From NCBI GenBank assembly GCA_963682175.1, contig OY821786.1:24636501-24700500 (forward strand): a stretch of DNA of 64,000 nucleotides. The letters run 5' to 3'. This DNA comes from Triglochin maritima (Eukaryota; Streptophyta; Magnoliopsida; Alismatales; Juncaginaceae). The stretch's first letter is position 1; each line of letters starts with the position of its first letter. The notes below the pieces were generated by a model that made no database searches, had not been told where the DNA came from, and worked only from the letters and a program-made list of their open reading frames with translations. Positions 33,368 to 44,127 of this stretch are shown here, piece after piece. Both the position numbers and the translations under genes were made by a program.

Positions 33368-34808
33368 TGGATCCGGGTGAGGTGGTGCAACAGGTGGATT
33401 GGGGTTAAGTTCCAGACTGGAATCTAGAAGAACTCGTGAGAGTCGATTACTCAAGTCCCGAATCCAAATCTGAGTGCACCGGGTTGAATCAATTTTTGAA
33501 TTCAAATTCGAAATTTAAATTCCAAATTTAATTTCAAGAATTAATTACAATTTTTTTTTTTTTTAATTTTCGTTTTTTTTTTTATGTTTTTTTTTTCAAA
33601 AGGGAAACAAACAATAGAATGGGGCAAGATGAGAAAGGAATCCTAATCTAGAGAATTTAGGTGAGAAGAGAAAGAAGAGTCAGATGAGAAAGGAAACTTA
33701 ACTCTAAAGATAGAAAAGAGGGTTGGTCAGAAATTTCCTAAGAAAGCACGATTCAAACAATCCTAGACCTAGTGTCACTTAAATCTAGACGACTCCTAAC
33801 TGGTTGAGTCGAATTGATTCGCTTGATTCACCTCCCTCACTAATCAAACCAAATTGGCCAGGTAGTGTATAGCTAGTGGGGGCGCTTCCGACAGAGTCGG
33901 TGCCAATTAGACAACCACTTCGCTTGGAAGACTTTCGTCAACACAAAAACACTTCCTAGACACCAAATTGAATTCGATCGGCTTCAGGTCATAGCAAGTC
34001 AAACCAATTCTTCTCCTTAATTGAGTCCGAGTCCTTAGGGGCCAATGTCTAATTGATTTTAAATTTTAAGGCTTGGGTGACACTTTAGGATTGTGATTTG
34101 TAGGCCACGGAAGGGTGATGAAATCCCCACCGTATCTTTTCCTATGGAGTTGCCCTTAAGATAGTTTAACTTAGATCTAACAAAGATAGTCAAACAATGG
34201 TCTTTTTAATGGGGGCAATTGCAAGGTTGTATGCAAATTAAATTATATGCTTAAATGCAGTCGTTAAAAACCGTGATACGTACCTTGTCTCCAGCACTCT
34301 TCAACAAAAATAATTTGCAATAATTTAGCAAGAATAATGCAAACAAAACATTATATGATGCATGCACTAAGGTCTTTCTAATTTTGCCAATTTTTTGGTC
34401 AGAGTTGAGTTATTGCTAATTATGGAATTTTTGACCCTAACACGTGCAATTCTACGAAAGGAAACTTTTCGAAAATTCAGATTATACGAGAAAGGCAAGA
34501 AAAGTTACCTCCGCAATGCTCAGACAGGTTCGCCGCCTGCTCTCGGAATTTCCAGTAGCTCAATGCGACCAATCCACGATGTAGACGACCCCAGAGAAAA
34601 ATGACGCCCAGAAGCTTTACTGGTGCGGCGAATTCGCCGCAAGTTGTTCTTCAGGTGCGGCGATTTCGCCGCTCGTTTAGCTCCAAATGTGCCCGGATTT
34701 CTCCGCGCACTCTGTTGTCCCCTGAAACACAAATCCAAATACTTAGATTGCGCACAAGATAAACAGGATAAAATCGAAAACACAAAAACAACAAAAATCT
34801 GCGTCGCC
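33368..34808 (-). other. 5' leader of the young Athila-type element
   Basis: A 1.4-kb untranslated leader. It has poly-T runs at about 33551-33597 (poly-A on the transcribed sense) and, near its primer-site end, the dyad pair at 34625-34672. No conserved gene was found. A short open stretch at 34395-34604 on the plus strand is not supported by any family match. Confidence 0.7.
34625..34672. promoter_or_regulatory. Leader pair of GCGGCG-N4-CGCCGC dyads, 32-bp spacing
   Basis: GCGGCGAATTCGCCGC at 34625 and GCGGCGATTTCGCCGC at 34657, 32 bp apart, lie in the leader about 140-185 bp inside the primer-binding site. A decayed pair occupies the same place in the neighbouring element (45199 and 45231, also 32 bp). 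Confidence 0.85.
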
Positions 34809-34826
34809 TCCCCGGCAACGGCGCCA
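34809..34826 (-). other. Primer-binding site, Asp tRNA
   Basis: The minus strand reads TGGCGCCGTTGCCGGGGA, the known plant Asp-tRNA primer site used by Athila-type elements, six bases from the LTR. Confidence 0.9.
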
Positions 34827-34832
34827 AAAACT

Positions 34833-36020
34833 TGATGAGAATTAAATTTATACCGCAAGTGCACGGCGTCAATGAAGACGTGGCAAGTACGGGTCGAACA
34901 CAAGGAGGGAGAGATTTCGTTGTTAGTGTGATTTCGATTGAGGGGAAGAAGGGAGAGAAGAATTAATTTGGGTTTTTGGGGTTTTTGGTTTAATTAACTA
35001 AAGTACGAAACAAAAGCAATTAAAATTAAAACAAGAACAAAGAGAGAAATCCGTGGGGTGGAGGTTTAGACTTAGGTTTAGAGTAGAGAATTACTGAAAC
35101 TTATTGTAAATCATGTTAGTTATGAAGCATTACAAGATAAATGACTTAACATAAACTCAAGTAATCAAAATACACTAATCATGAACTTAAAATAATAACA
35201 TGCATTCATCATTCTCTAACCCTAATTCCATCACCTCCACCCTTTGGAGAGAGTTAGAAACTCATGGAGGGAGGAAGAAGAAGAGGTCCTTGAGACATTA
35301 AAAGAAAACTAAAACAAGAATTAAAAGAACAGAATTTTATTAATAAAACTAAGGTACACAAATAAGAACAACAACCAAGGACCCTATTTACATCGTTCTC
35401 GGGTCTATTTATAGTTGCTACAAGGGACTTAGGTATAGAATTGGATAGTACACGTGTCCATACACGAGTGGACGAAGTTGGGACACACGGATCGACCAAT
35501 GGGCGGCGGAATCGCCGCACATCATGTGTATTGTGCGGCGGATTCGCCTCCCACGTTGGTCGGATTTAATCAGGATTTTTGTCACGCGTTTATGGTATGA
35601 TTTGATCTTTATTTGCGTGTCTGGATGATTTCTTTCCATTGTCTTGAGCTCCGGATTAATTCCTTCCATTGTTGGAGATTTATAGTTGATTTTTCTTTTG
35701 ACTTTTCCAACAAAATAACTTGATCCTTTTCTTTTGCAATTAAGTCCTTGGCATTTTGCAATTAAGTCCTTGACCTTTTTGTGATTAGCTCCTTGAATGC
35801 TTTTATGCTTGGATGCATTTCCAATTGAAACCCGATAAACTTGAATTCGGTCTTTATGATAGAAGTGAATCTTTTGCACACGTTTATGCTCGGAATGTTG
35901 GTAAATTGCATTCAGGTCCCTGTATTCTGTAAATAAGACTAAACACATACCTTAGTAGCATTTATTGATGTAAAAGTAATCTAAATGAAAGACATATGAT
36001 GCAATGTATGCAATGCATCA
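34833..36020 (-). repeat. 5' LTR of the young Athila-type element
   Basis: 1188 bp and almost identical to 28629-29816. TATA box at 35405-35413 and dyad pair at 35503-35550. It is followed by the GGAGT duplication. Confidence 0.95.
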
Positions 36021-36025
36021 GGAGT
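36021..36025. other. Target-site duplication GGAGT, right copy
   Basis: Matches 28624-28628 exactly and marks the right edge of the young Athila-type element. Confidence 0.95.
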
Positions 36026-37609
36026 CGTCGCTCGTTCGGTCCATCAATCATCATCTCAGTAGGTGCCCATCTGAGGAACATAGCCGGAAAAACATCGGCC
36101 CATCAATCATCATCGCCGGAACAGCATCGGCGGCATCACCGGAACAACATCGGTGGTCCATCAATACGTTAGGCACAACATCGGACGGGTCCAGACCGAA
36201 GTCTACCAGGTCATCAGGCTCCACGAGCCGCAAACACCAACCGCGCCGCTATAAAAGTAGGGCAGCGACCTCCGTAGCCCCTCAGGCCGGTAGTCACCTC
36301 ACCCAACGACAGTTGCGTACCCGCACAATCATCAAACATTGGGATCCGCGATCCCTCCGGCCTGCTACGCTACAATGAGTCCAATCAATCCATCATATTA
36401 GTCACGATCCATACAAGGAGGTGACGCGTCCCGAACACCCACACTCTTCCACACGGCGGTCCTTGGGCAGGCACGCAGAACGCGCCCACCGTCACCTCCC
36501 GGGTCACGCACAAGGCGAGGACACGGGTTTCCGTGGACAGAGTTGGCATTCAAAAAGGGACCAGGAATTCAGTTCTGTGCAAAACGGTCGACCGGAAGAC
36601 ATAACCTGGTCGACCGCTCCCTCAGGGAAATCGGTTGACCGAAAGTCTGCAACGGTCGAACTCTTTGCGCAAAACTTAAGTCGCAACGGTCGAACAGAGA
36701 TCTAAAACCGGTCGACCGATATGAGGTCAAAATTCGGAGTGTGGTCAACATCAATTCAATACTACTGGTCGACCGACTCAGGGGTCTCGGTCGACCGAAA
36801 ACTACCAGGCATCCTAGCAGTTCTAAGTCATAAACGGTCGAACACAATCAAATAATCGATCGAACTAACATGCATAGTAATCCAGTACACTTAAGTTCCG
36901 GTCGACCGACCCCAATGAACCGGTCGACCGAAACACCATAGACACTCCCAACTCACCAGCAAAATGCACTACCAGTCGACCGCCACGAGGCATCGTCCGA
37001 CCGGTGAAGGTTAAAGTCGGGTAAATACACTACATCGGTCGACCGCCCGAAGGGACCCGGTCGACCGTTGGTTGTCTTCAACCTCGCCCCAGCCGAGGAT
37101 TTACGTCGTTTTCGTCACCGGAGAGGTCTCCGACCTCCTCCGACCGACCAACAAAACCCTCCCACGAGAGTGAGAAACCACAAAGCACACTAAGAAGCGG
37201 CATACCTCTCAAACGCAACGAATCCGTCGGAGCCTCGCTCGCGCCTCCGTTGCCTCTTTACAGCAACCCCTTGCCTACGCCTCATGTCCTCTCCTCCGCG
37301 ACTCCCAGCTCAACACCGCACGCCTGAGCAGCCGCAACGTCCTCTGGTCGAATGAAGAGAAGAGAGAAGAAAGTGAGAGAGAGATGGATGTATGCAATGG
37401 AAGAAGAGGAAGGAAAGAGGGTCGGATTTTGGTTATAAAACCTAAAACCAAACCCCCAATAGCAACCTCCTCCCTCAACACCACCCTACATCCCCCCAAC
37501 CCATCACCTTCCTTTCCCTTCCCCGTGCAACCTACTGTTCATCACACCTTCCCATGCAAACCAGTTCTTAACCACCCATTAACCCCTAATCGGGTTTAGC
37601 GTTGTAACA
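36026..37609 (-). repeat. 5' LTR of the Tekay-like element, outer part
   Basis: Continues the LTR interrupted at 28628 and ends ...TTGTAACA at 37609, the inverted LTR start. Homology with the 3' LTR covers 36999-37609. It carries the long palindrome array at 36585-37067. A TATAAAAG at 36250-36257 is on the plus strand and so is not in the expected sense; no clear minus-strand TATA box was found below the array. Confidence 0.85.
36585..37067. promoter_or_regulatory. Paired CGGTCGACCG palindrome array in the Tekay-like LTR
   Basis: Sites or decayed sites start at 36585/36607, 36632/36653, 36687/36709, 36742/36766/36788, 36835/36857, 36899/36921, 36973/36994 and 37036/37058. Within-pair spacing is 21-22 bp, apart from one 24-bp step in the triple. 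About half of the sites match GGTCGACC exactly and the rest differ at one to three positions. The element is Gypsy, unrelated to the Copia LTRs at 1-9138 that hold the same design. Confidence 0.88.
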
Positions 37610-38012
37610 TCCAGACCGCCAATTAGCGGTCCATAAGATCTGGATCTAGCTGGAATTTGTTGTGGGCTTTTCTGGTTTTATTTGTCGATCTTTGATGCAT
37701 ATACTTTGTTTATTGGAGTTCCGACCCGAATCTAATTGCCAAAGTACTCCCCAAGATGGTGTGGAGTTTTCTATTTTGCTCTTTGGTCCTTCAGTCTTAC
37801 GTTCAGGTCCTTCTCCCTTGCATCTTAGTCCCCAGGTCTCACAATCCAGTCCTTTTTCCCTGCTTTTAGGTCCTTTTATGCTTCATTTCTTCAAACCTAT
37901 TTATTTCTGAAATTCAAACATAAAAATCGTAACATAGCATTGTTTAGGTGAAAGATAATGGATATAAGATACAAATATAAGCATGAAATGATGTCAATCA
38001 AATGAGTTTAGG
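37610..38012. other. Unclassified 403-bp spacer, possible old LTR fragment
   Basis: It lies between the Tekay-like LTR end and the resumed GA satellite. It repeats AGGTCC and CAGTCC phrases and ends in an AT-rich stretch somewhat like the tail of Athila-type LTRs (GAAAGATAATGGATATAAG then ATCAAAT), so it may be a diverged LTR piece. No coding signal was seen. Confidence 0.3.
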
Positions 38013-38867
38013 CACGCAGAGAGAAGGAGAAGGGGAGAGTAGATAGGAGAGAGAGACAGGGGGAGAAGAGAGGAGATGGGAAGGAGAAGGACAAAGAGGG
38101 AGAGAAGCAAGAGAAGAAGGCAAGCGAGCGAGAGAGAGAGAGAGACAGGAAGAAGAGAGAGAAGGAGATGGAAAAAAGGAAAGGGAAGGAGAGGTATTGA
38201 AGTAGAGGAGAAGGAGAGAGGGAAGGAGATTGAAGACGAAGAGTGAAGGATAAGGAGAGAGAAAATAGAAGATAGAAGGGAGAATCAGAGAGAGGAGTGA
38301 GAAGGAGAGAGTGCGGGACAATAAGAGAGTGAAAAACAAGGAGAAGGAGTGGGGAGAGAGAAGGAGAGTGTAGGACGAGAGAGAAGGAAATGGGGAAATA
38401 AGGAGAGAGGGAGAGATGGAGGGAGGTAGAAGGAGAAGGAGGGAGAGGAGAGGTGGACAGAGGGGGAGGGAGTGAGAAGGGCAAGGAGAGGGAGGAGAGA
38501 TGGAGAAGTAGAGAGAACAATATAGAAGGAGAGAGACGGAGAGATAAGGAGGGAGTGAAACGGAGAAGGGGAGAGAGCGAATTAGAGCGAGAAGTAGAGA
38601 GAGGAGAGAGAAGGAGACTGTAAATGAAGGAAAGGAGAGAGAGAAAGAGAAGGAGAGGGGGAGAAAGAGTGAGGGAGTCGGTAAGTGATCTAGATGGAGA
38701 AGGAGAGAGAGAAGGAAGAGGGGACTGGAAGGTAAGGAGAGAACGAAAGAGGGAGGGAGAAGGAGAAGTAGAGATAAAAGGTAAGGAGAGAGAGGAATAG
38801 AGAGATGGAGAAAGGGGAGAGAGAAGGAGAACGAGAGGAGTGAGAGAGAGTGAAGGTGACGGAGAGG
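38013..38867 (+). repeat. GA satellite, displaced segment
   Basis: Nearly all purine on the plus strand and homologous to the main array. It includes the GGTATTGAAG landmark at 38193 and the GAATTAGAGCGAGAAG landmark near 38579. It begins at the same unit position where the array at 15311-22847 stops, and lacks about 300 bp of a unit near 38060. It ends where an Athila-type LTR starts. Confidence 0.88.
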
Positions 38868-40067
38868 TGATGAGAATTTAATTTATACCGCAAGTGCACG
38901 GCGTCGATGAAGACGCGACAAGTACGGGTCGAACACAAGGAGAGAGATATTGTTATTTTTGTGATTTTCGATTAAGGAAGAAAGAGAGAGAAATAAATTT
39001 GGTTTGAGATTTTTGGTTTTTTTAATTTCTAAAGCAAGAACAACAAAAAAACAAATTAAGAATAAAGCAAAGATGGATGAGAGTCCAGCGGGTGGAGGTT
39101 TAGATGTCGGGTTTTGCTTAGAGAAATCTGAAACTTATAATAAATCACATTCGTTATAAAGCATTACATGATAAATGATTCAACATAAACTCAAGTAATC
39201 AAAATATACTAACACAAAATTAAAATAATAACATCATTCTTCTTCTCATCACCCTAAATCCGTCACCCCCACCCTTTGGAGAGAGTTAGAAACTCATGGA
39301 TGGAAGGAAGGAGAAGGGGTCCTAGAGAAACTATAAAAGAAAACTAAAAACACAAAATAAACCAACAGAATTTTATTACTAAAATATGGAATAAAATAAA
39401 AGCTCCTTTACAACATCATTTAGGGGCTACTTATAGCCGATACAAGGGACCCCAATACAAAATAGGAACGTACACGCGTCAACACGCAACTGGACAAAAG
39501 CGCGACCCGCCGATCCCAAGGCGTGCAGCGATGCCGCCGCAATTTACATGTAGTATGCGGCGTTTCCGCCGCCTTTCTGGCTCAGATTTGATATGGATTT
39601 TTCCTGTGTGTTTATGGTATGATTTAGTTGTCCTTTGCGCGTCCGGATTGATTTCTTTCCTTTCTTTTGAGCTCCGAATTTATTTCTTCATATATTTGGA
39701 GATCCAAATTGATTTTTCTTTAAAACTTCTCCAAAATAATATTTTGGACTTGTAATTTGCAGTCGGATCCTCGTATACTTGCAATTAAGTCCCTGACTAC
39801 TTTTGTGCTTTGGTCATTGGCCTTTTTGTAATTAGGTCTTTGAATGCTTTTATGCGTGGATGGACTTCCATTTGAATCCCGACAATCTTGAACTTTGTCT
39901 TTAGGACAGAAATTAGTCTCTTGCACGCATTCATACTCGGGATATGGGTAATTTGTATTCAGGTCCCTGTATTATGTAAATAAGACTAAACACATACCTT
40001 AGTAGCATTTATTGATATAAAATTAATCTGAATGAAAGACATATGATGCAATGTATGCAATGCATCA
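38868..40067 (-). repeat. Athila-type LTR A (1200 bp)
   Basis: Begins TGATGAG directly at the end of the GA satellite and ends GCATCA at 40067 beside a polypurine tract. TATAAGTAG box at 39427-39435 (minus). Dyad pair at 39525 and 39557, 32 bp apart. Confidence 0.9.
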
Positions 40068-40344
40068 AATACCCCCACACCTAGATTTTGCTAGTCCCTA
40101 GAAAAACAGAATATAAGAAAGAGTGAAAACCGGGAAATCCTAACTCACTTTCGTAGGAATCACGGTTGCACTTAGCATGTGCAACAAGCCTTTAAACCCC
40201 TGGGTTTCCTTAGAGGACGAATTTTGTCTCGTGAGGGTTTTCATTTGACACACCCACAAAGTCTTAATTCAACATTTCATTAATACTCTCAATATCCCCA
40301 CCTCAACCTTATACATCTCACTTAGAATTATTGCATGCTCATTG
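40068..40344 (-). other. Remnant of Athila-type 3' internal region
   Basis: Polypurine tract plus about 260 bp of the non-coding 3' region, matching 29817-30095. It breaks off after TGCATGCTCATT and is joined directly to the inside of LTR B. No gene. Confidence 0.8.
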
Positions 40345-41317
40345 GAGGTTTAGATGTCGGGTTTTGCTTAGAGAAATCTGAAACTTATAATAAATCACAT
40401 TAGTTATAAAGCATTACATGATAAATGATTCAACATAAACTCAAGTAATCAAAATATACTAATACGAAATTAAAATAATAACATCATTCTTCTTCTCATC
40501 ACCCTAAATCCATCACCCCCACCCTTTGGAGAGAGTTAGAAACTCATGGATGGAGGGAAGGAGAAGGGGTCCTAGAGAAACTACAAAAGAAAACTAAAAA
40601 CACAAAATAAAACAACAGAATTTTATTACTAAAATATGGAATAAAAATAAGAACTCCATTACAACCTCGTTTCGGGGCTATTTATATCCGATACAAGGGA
40701 CCCAAGTATAAAAGAGGAAAGTATACGCGTCAATACAGCATTGGTAAAAATTTGAGCACACCGATCGACTTTTGTGCGGCGTTTTCGCCGCATTTTGTAC
40801 GTGGGGTGCGGCGGAATCGCCACCTTTTTTGCTCAGATTCGATCCGGATTTTTCTTGTGTGTTTATGACATGATTTAGCTGTCCTTTGCGCGTCCAGATT
40901 GATTTATTTGCTTTCTTTTGAGCTCCGAATTTATTTCTTCATATATTTGGAGATCCAAATTGATTTTTGTTTAAAACTTCTCCAAATAATATTTTGGTAC
41001 TTTAATTTGCAGTCGGGTCCTCGGCTTTTTGCAATTAAGTCCCTGGCTACTTTTGTGCTTAAGTCCTTGGCCTTTTTGTAATTAGGTCCTTGAATGCTTT
41101 TATGCTTGGATGGACTTCCATTTGAATCCCGATAATCTTGAACTTGGTCTTTATGACAGAAATGAGTCTCTTGCACGCATTTATGCTCGGGATATTGGTA
41201 ATTTGCATTCAGGTCCGTGTATTATGTAAATACGACTAAACACATACCTTAGTAGCATTTATTGATATAAAATTAATCTAAATGAAAGACATATGATGCA
41301 ATGTATGCAATGCATCA
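40345..41317 (-). repeat. Athila-type LTR B, truncated
   Basis: Lacks the first 227 bp or so (plus-strand order) of the LTR, starting at GGAGGTTTAG, which corresponds to about 39094 in LTR A. It ends GCATCA at 41317. TATA box at 40678-40686 and dyad pair at 40776 and 40808. Confidence 0.88.
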
Positions 41318-42636
41318 ATTACCCCCACACCTAGATTTTGCTAGTCCCTAGCAAAACAGAATATGAAAACAGGGAAATCCTAACTCACTTTTGTAGGAAT
41401 CACGGTTGCACTTAGCATGTGCAACAAGCCTTTAAACCCCTAAGTTTCCTTAGAGGATGAGTTTTGTCTCGTGAGGGTTTTCAGTTGACACACCTACAAA
41501 GTCTTAATTCAACATTTCATTAATAACTCTCAATATCTCCACCTCAATCTTATACATCTCACTTAGAATTCTTCCATGCTCATTATATAAATTTAACTCA
41601 TAAAGATTCTGACTTGGTCTTTGTTCCTCCAACATTCACACCACTAACCCTTCTACACATGTTATCACTTAAATTATTTTGCACGCCTCCTCTGGTGGTG
41701 AAGTATCATTCGGATCAACCATGGCATGGATCATTCTTCTAACTTTGGGCCTTAAGTATCTTAAAGTAATTTTTTTCCCGTGATTCAACACATTTGCTTT
41801 TTTGACACTTTTACCCTTTTTGCATTCGTGTAGCGAGTTTGGTCGATAATCCCGAGCTGGCAGACTCAAGTTACCGGGTTTTAAGATACCCCTACGGACC
41901 AGTGACTCGAAGGCTTGGGTTTTTGTATTCATTTTGCAAAATGTGTTTTCCTCACTTTTATTCTTTTTTTTACTTTTATTTTCCTCAAGGCTTAATTGCT
42001 ATTAGAAGTCCACACTTCCCGATATATTTTCCTCAACCTCTGTTTTTTATCAACCACTTCAAAGATTTGATTCATCCAATTTAAATGCATACATGTCTTA
42101 AAGGGTAATGGGTTATTTATTTGGAACTTAGATTTATGTCATAATTTCTACAAGCAGAACTATATAATAAGGAACAAAAACTCAATGCAATTTGTACTCG
42201 GGTTTTGGTAGTTCAATCTTAAGCTATGTCATGAAACATTGATTTTTTTTTAAACGAACAGAAAGATAGATAGATAGATAGATAAACACCCCCACACCTA
42301 AATCATGCATTGTCCTCAATGAACGTGAGCAAGATACTACATGGATGTATGCATGAAAAAGGAGAAATCTCACCAACATGAAGTACAAAGGGAAGTTCAA
42401 GGTCATGTTGATGGACACAAACCCGAATTCCCTCAAAACCTGTGAGATGCTAAAGAAAGGATACAAATACGTGAAAGAAATGGAGCCCAAATAAAATACA
42501 CAAGGGTTTGGGGCTCAGAACAATCGATGATCACTGAAGGAGTTTTAATTTTTTTTTTGAAATATATAACTATGTACAAACATATGTTCCCATCTTCATT
42601 TGTCAAAAAACATCAAATGGGAACCTCAAGAGTGGG
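41318..42636 (-). other. 3' non-coding region of the second Athila-type element
   Basis: Polypurine tract at 41318, then sequence closely matching 29817-30870, including the second purine tract at about 42287-42300. A GATA microsatellite lies at 42263-42285. An 87-codon open stretch at 41669-41932 (minus) has no recognised domain. Confidence 0.7.
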
Positions 42637-44127
42637 TCAATGCACTTGGAAAGGGAACATCACACCACGCGGGGCCAGAATATACATGCGTGGGCCGCCT
42701 TCACAAAGAGCACCAGATGAAATGAGAGGTTCATAAATTGGACGCAAAGGCATCTCATTCAAAGGATCAAACTGAAAGAGCTTGAACCTCTCAAGAGTTT
42801 GGAAAATGAAGGGCAACGGAAGAAGAGCTTCTCCCGTTGCTTTTCTGAAGTTACGATCGTCAATCCAAACTCTCCAACCAACAGGCTGGTGCGTCGGAAC
42901 GAGGTCAAGAACCTTGTTAGGCATGTCCGACACACCAGGCGAACAAAAAGTGGGTCTCATACCCAAGGTATCCTCCAAGGAACTTCTAATACCCTTATGA
43001 GCTATGTAGTTGTTTGATGTTCCATCATTTCCAAGATGATCAGGAACAATGGTGAGAGGCAAACTCTCATCAGGTTGTTTGAAATTGAGGGTACTAGGGA
43101 GATCTTGCTCCACTAGAGGTGAGTCCTTAAGAGACACAATATGAAGATCATGTGGCTCAAGGGCCACGGGACAAAAAGATAAGGCACAATCCTGTGCCGA
43201 CTCATAATGGAATTGGTCCATGTTTTTCTCAATTTGACTCGAATCCTCCACTAAGTGATCGTGAATTGAAACCCCAAGTCCCTCAGACTGACTAGGAGTT
43301 TGACTTTGAAAGATTATGCTTTGAATTTGTGGATGTGGTGGTGGTTCGATATCAAAAGATGATTCCTCATGTTGACAAGAAAAGTTACTCTCCTCACGTT
43401 CACGTAATCGCTGCGACATTTGACTTATTTGTAGTACCATATTTTGTGTGGACTGTTGAGTGATTTCCAAGAACGTAAGGAAAGTTTGTTTCAAGGAATC
43501 AGGTATGCGGTCAACTATGAGTTCCAAGTTAGAGCTTGGGAAATTTTGGGGTGCGATGTTGATGGGCTGAGAATGAGTCCAATGATTTGGAGTGGTATGT
43601 TGGTAGAATTCTGGGTAGTCGGGAGGAGGATATTGGGGTGTGAATGATGTATAAGAATTTGAATAAGAATTGTCCACCCACGAATCCATCCCTCTCGGGT
43701 GGTACGCGGATGCGTAATGGTCATAATGACCATTTTGGGAAATTGTGTGCTCATACTCAGGCTCAGGGGGAACATAAGGACATTCCCCGATAACATGACC
43801 ACTCAACCCACAACAGTCGCACGGTACGACTACTGGAGCCACCAGTGCACTCATGTCGTCTGTCATCTGCATGAAAGAGGCCAAAGTTTGTTGTAATGTC
43901 TCAGTTTGTTGACGAGTATATGATCCGACATAACTAGATTGTGGTCTAGCAGTCGGTGCCTCTCTTATGTTACCCCAATATGAAGATTGCTCAGTCACAT
44001 AATGAAGATTATCCCAACCATACGAGGTGTTCGTCTGAGCCACCCCAGGTTGCATGGGTCCGCAATACCAGGACGAATTGTCCTGGTCCCAACAATGATA
44101 TGGATGGTCGCCCATGTAACCATCCAT
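42637..44127 (-). CDS. Chimeric ORF: zinc knuckle plus vestigial reverse transcriptase motif
   Basis: A 496-codon open frame from the ATG at 44127. Near residue 103 it has a CX2CX4HX4C knuckle (CDCCGLSGHVIGEC), then a region parallel to the linker of the family's gag (DHYASAYHPRG against DPYASTYNPGW, and QTFLTFLEITQQS...REREESNF against the TFIQTTNQSF...GEREKGQF stretch). The gag core is absent. Near residue 425 it has GWRVWIDDRNFRKATGEALL and PLPFIFQTLERF, which resembles the Athila reverse transcriptase GWRVCIDYRKLN...PLPFIDQMLERL block. There is no YVDD, RNase H or integrase. The frame is uninterrupted although flanking LTRs have aged. Function unknown; it may be a co-opted RNA-binding protein or chance survival. 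Confidence 0.7.
   Translation of the reverse strand: MDGYMGDHPYHCWDQDNSSWYCGPMQPGVAQTNTSYGWDNLHYVTEQSSYWGNIREAPTARPQSSYVGSYTRQQTETLQQTLASFMQMTDDMSALVAPVVVPCDCCGLSGHVIGECPYVPPEPEYEHTISQNGHYDHYASAYHPRGMDSWVDNSYSNSYTSFTPQYPPPDYPEFYQHTTPNHWTHSQPINIAPQNFPSSNLELIVDRIPDSLKQTFLTFLEITQQSTQNMVLQISQMSQRLREREESNFSCQHEESSFDIEPPPHPQIQSIIFQSQTPSQSEGLGVSIHDHLVEDSSQIEKNMDQFHYESAQDCALSFCPVALEPHDLHIVSLKDSPLVEQDLPSTLNFKQPDESLPLTIVPDHLGNDGTSNNYIAHKGIRSSLEDTLGMRPTFCSPGVSDMPNKVLDLVPTHQPVGWRVWIDDRNFRKATGEALLPLPFIFQTLERFKLFQFDPLNEMPLRPIYEPLISSGALCEGGPRMYILAPRGVMFPFQVH

Larger units (their letters stand above)
28629..36020 (-). mobile_element. Young Athila-type Gypsy element without pol (7392 bp)
   Basis: Two 1188-bp LTRs that differ at only one position noticed by eye (29725/35929 region), an Asp-tRNA primer-binding site, a gag-protease gene and a polypurine tract. 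The internal region is 5016 bp and has no reverse transcriptase, RNase H or integrase. It inserted into the Tekay-like LTR with TSD GGAGT. Near-identical LTRs show a very recent insertion, so enzymes must have come from another element. Athila-type is inferred from the primer site, the LDLGAS protease motif and the gag. Confidence 0.92.
22848..37609 (-). mobile_element. Tekay-like chromovirus (Gypsy), degraded and interrupted
   Basis: The order on the minus strand is 5' LTR (37609 down to 28020, split by an Athila-type element), initiator-Met primer-binding site (28005-28016), gag, CCHC/protease, reverse transcriptase, RNase H, integrase with chromodomain, polypurine tract and a truncated 3' LTR. 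The C-terminal chromodomain motif and gene order identify a chromovirus; Tekay/Del is the best-fitting lineage by eye. Ten in-frame stops were located by reading the frame. The 3' LTR keeps only its first 610 bp (minus sense) and is fused to the GA satellite. Confidence 0.85.

Noticed and set aside
36250..36257. TATAAAAG as promoter of the Tekay-like LTR
   Set aside because: It lies on the plus strand, opposite to the element, and no conserved context supports it.
36004..36378. 124-codon open frame next to the Athila-type insertion
   Set aside because: It crosses the LTR/TSD junction, so it did not exist before a very recent insertion.
38000..38940. Ser/Leu-rich open frames at the displaced GA segment
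   Set aside because: Same composition artefact as in the main satellite.
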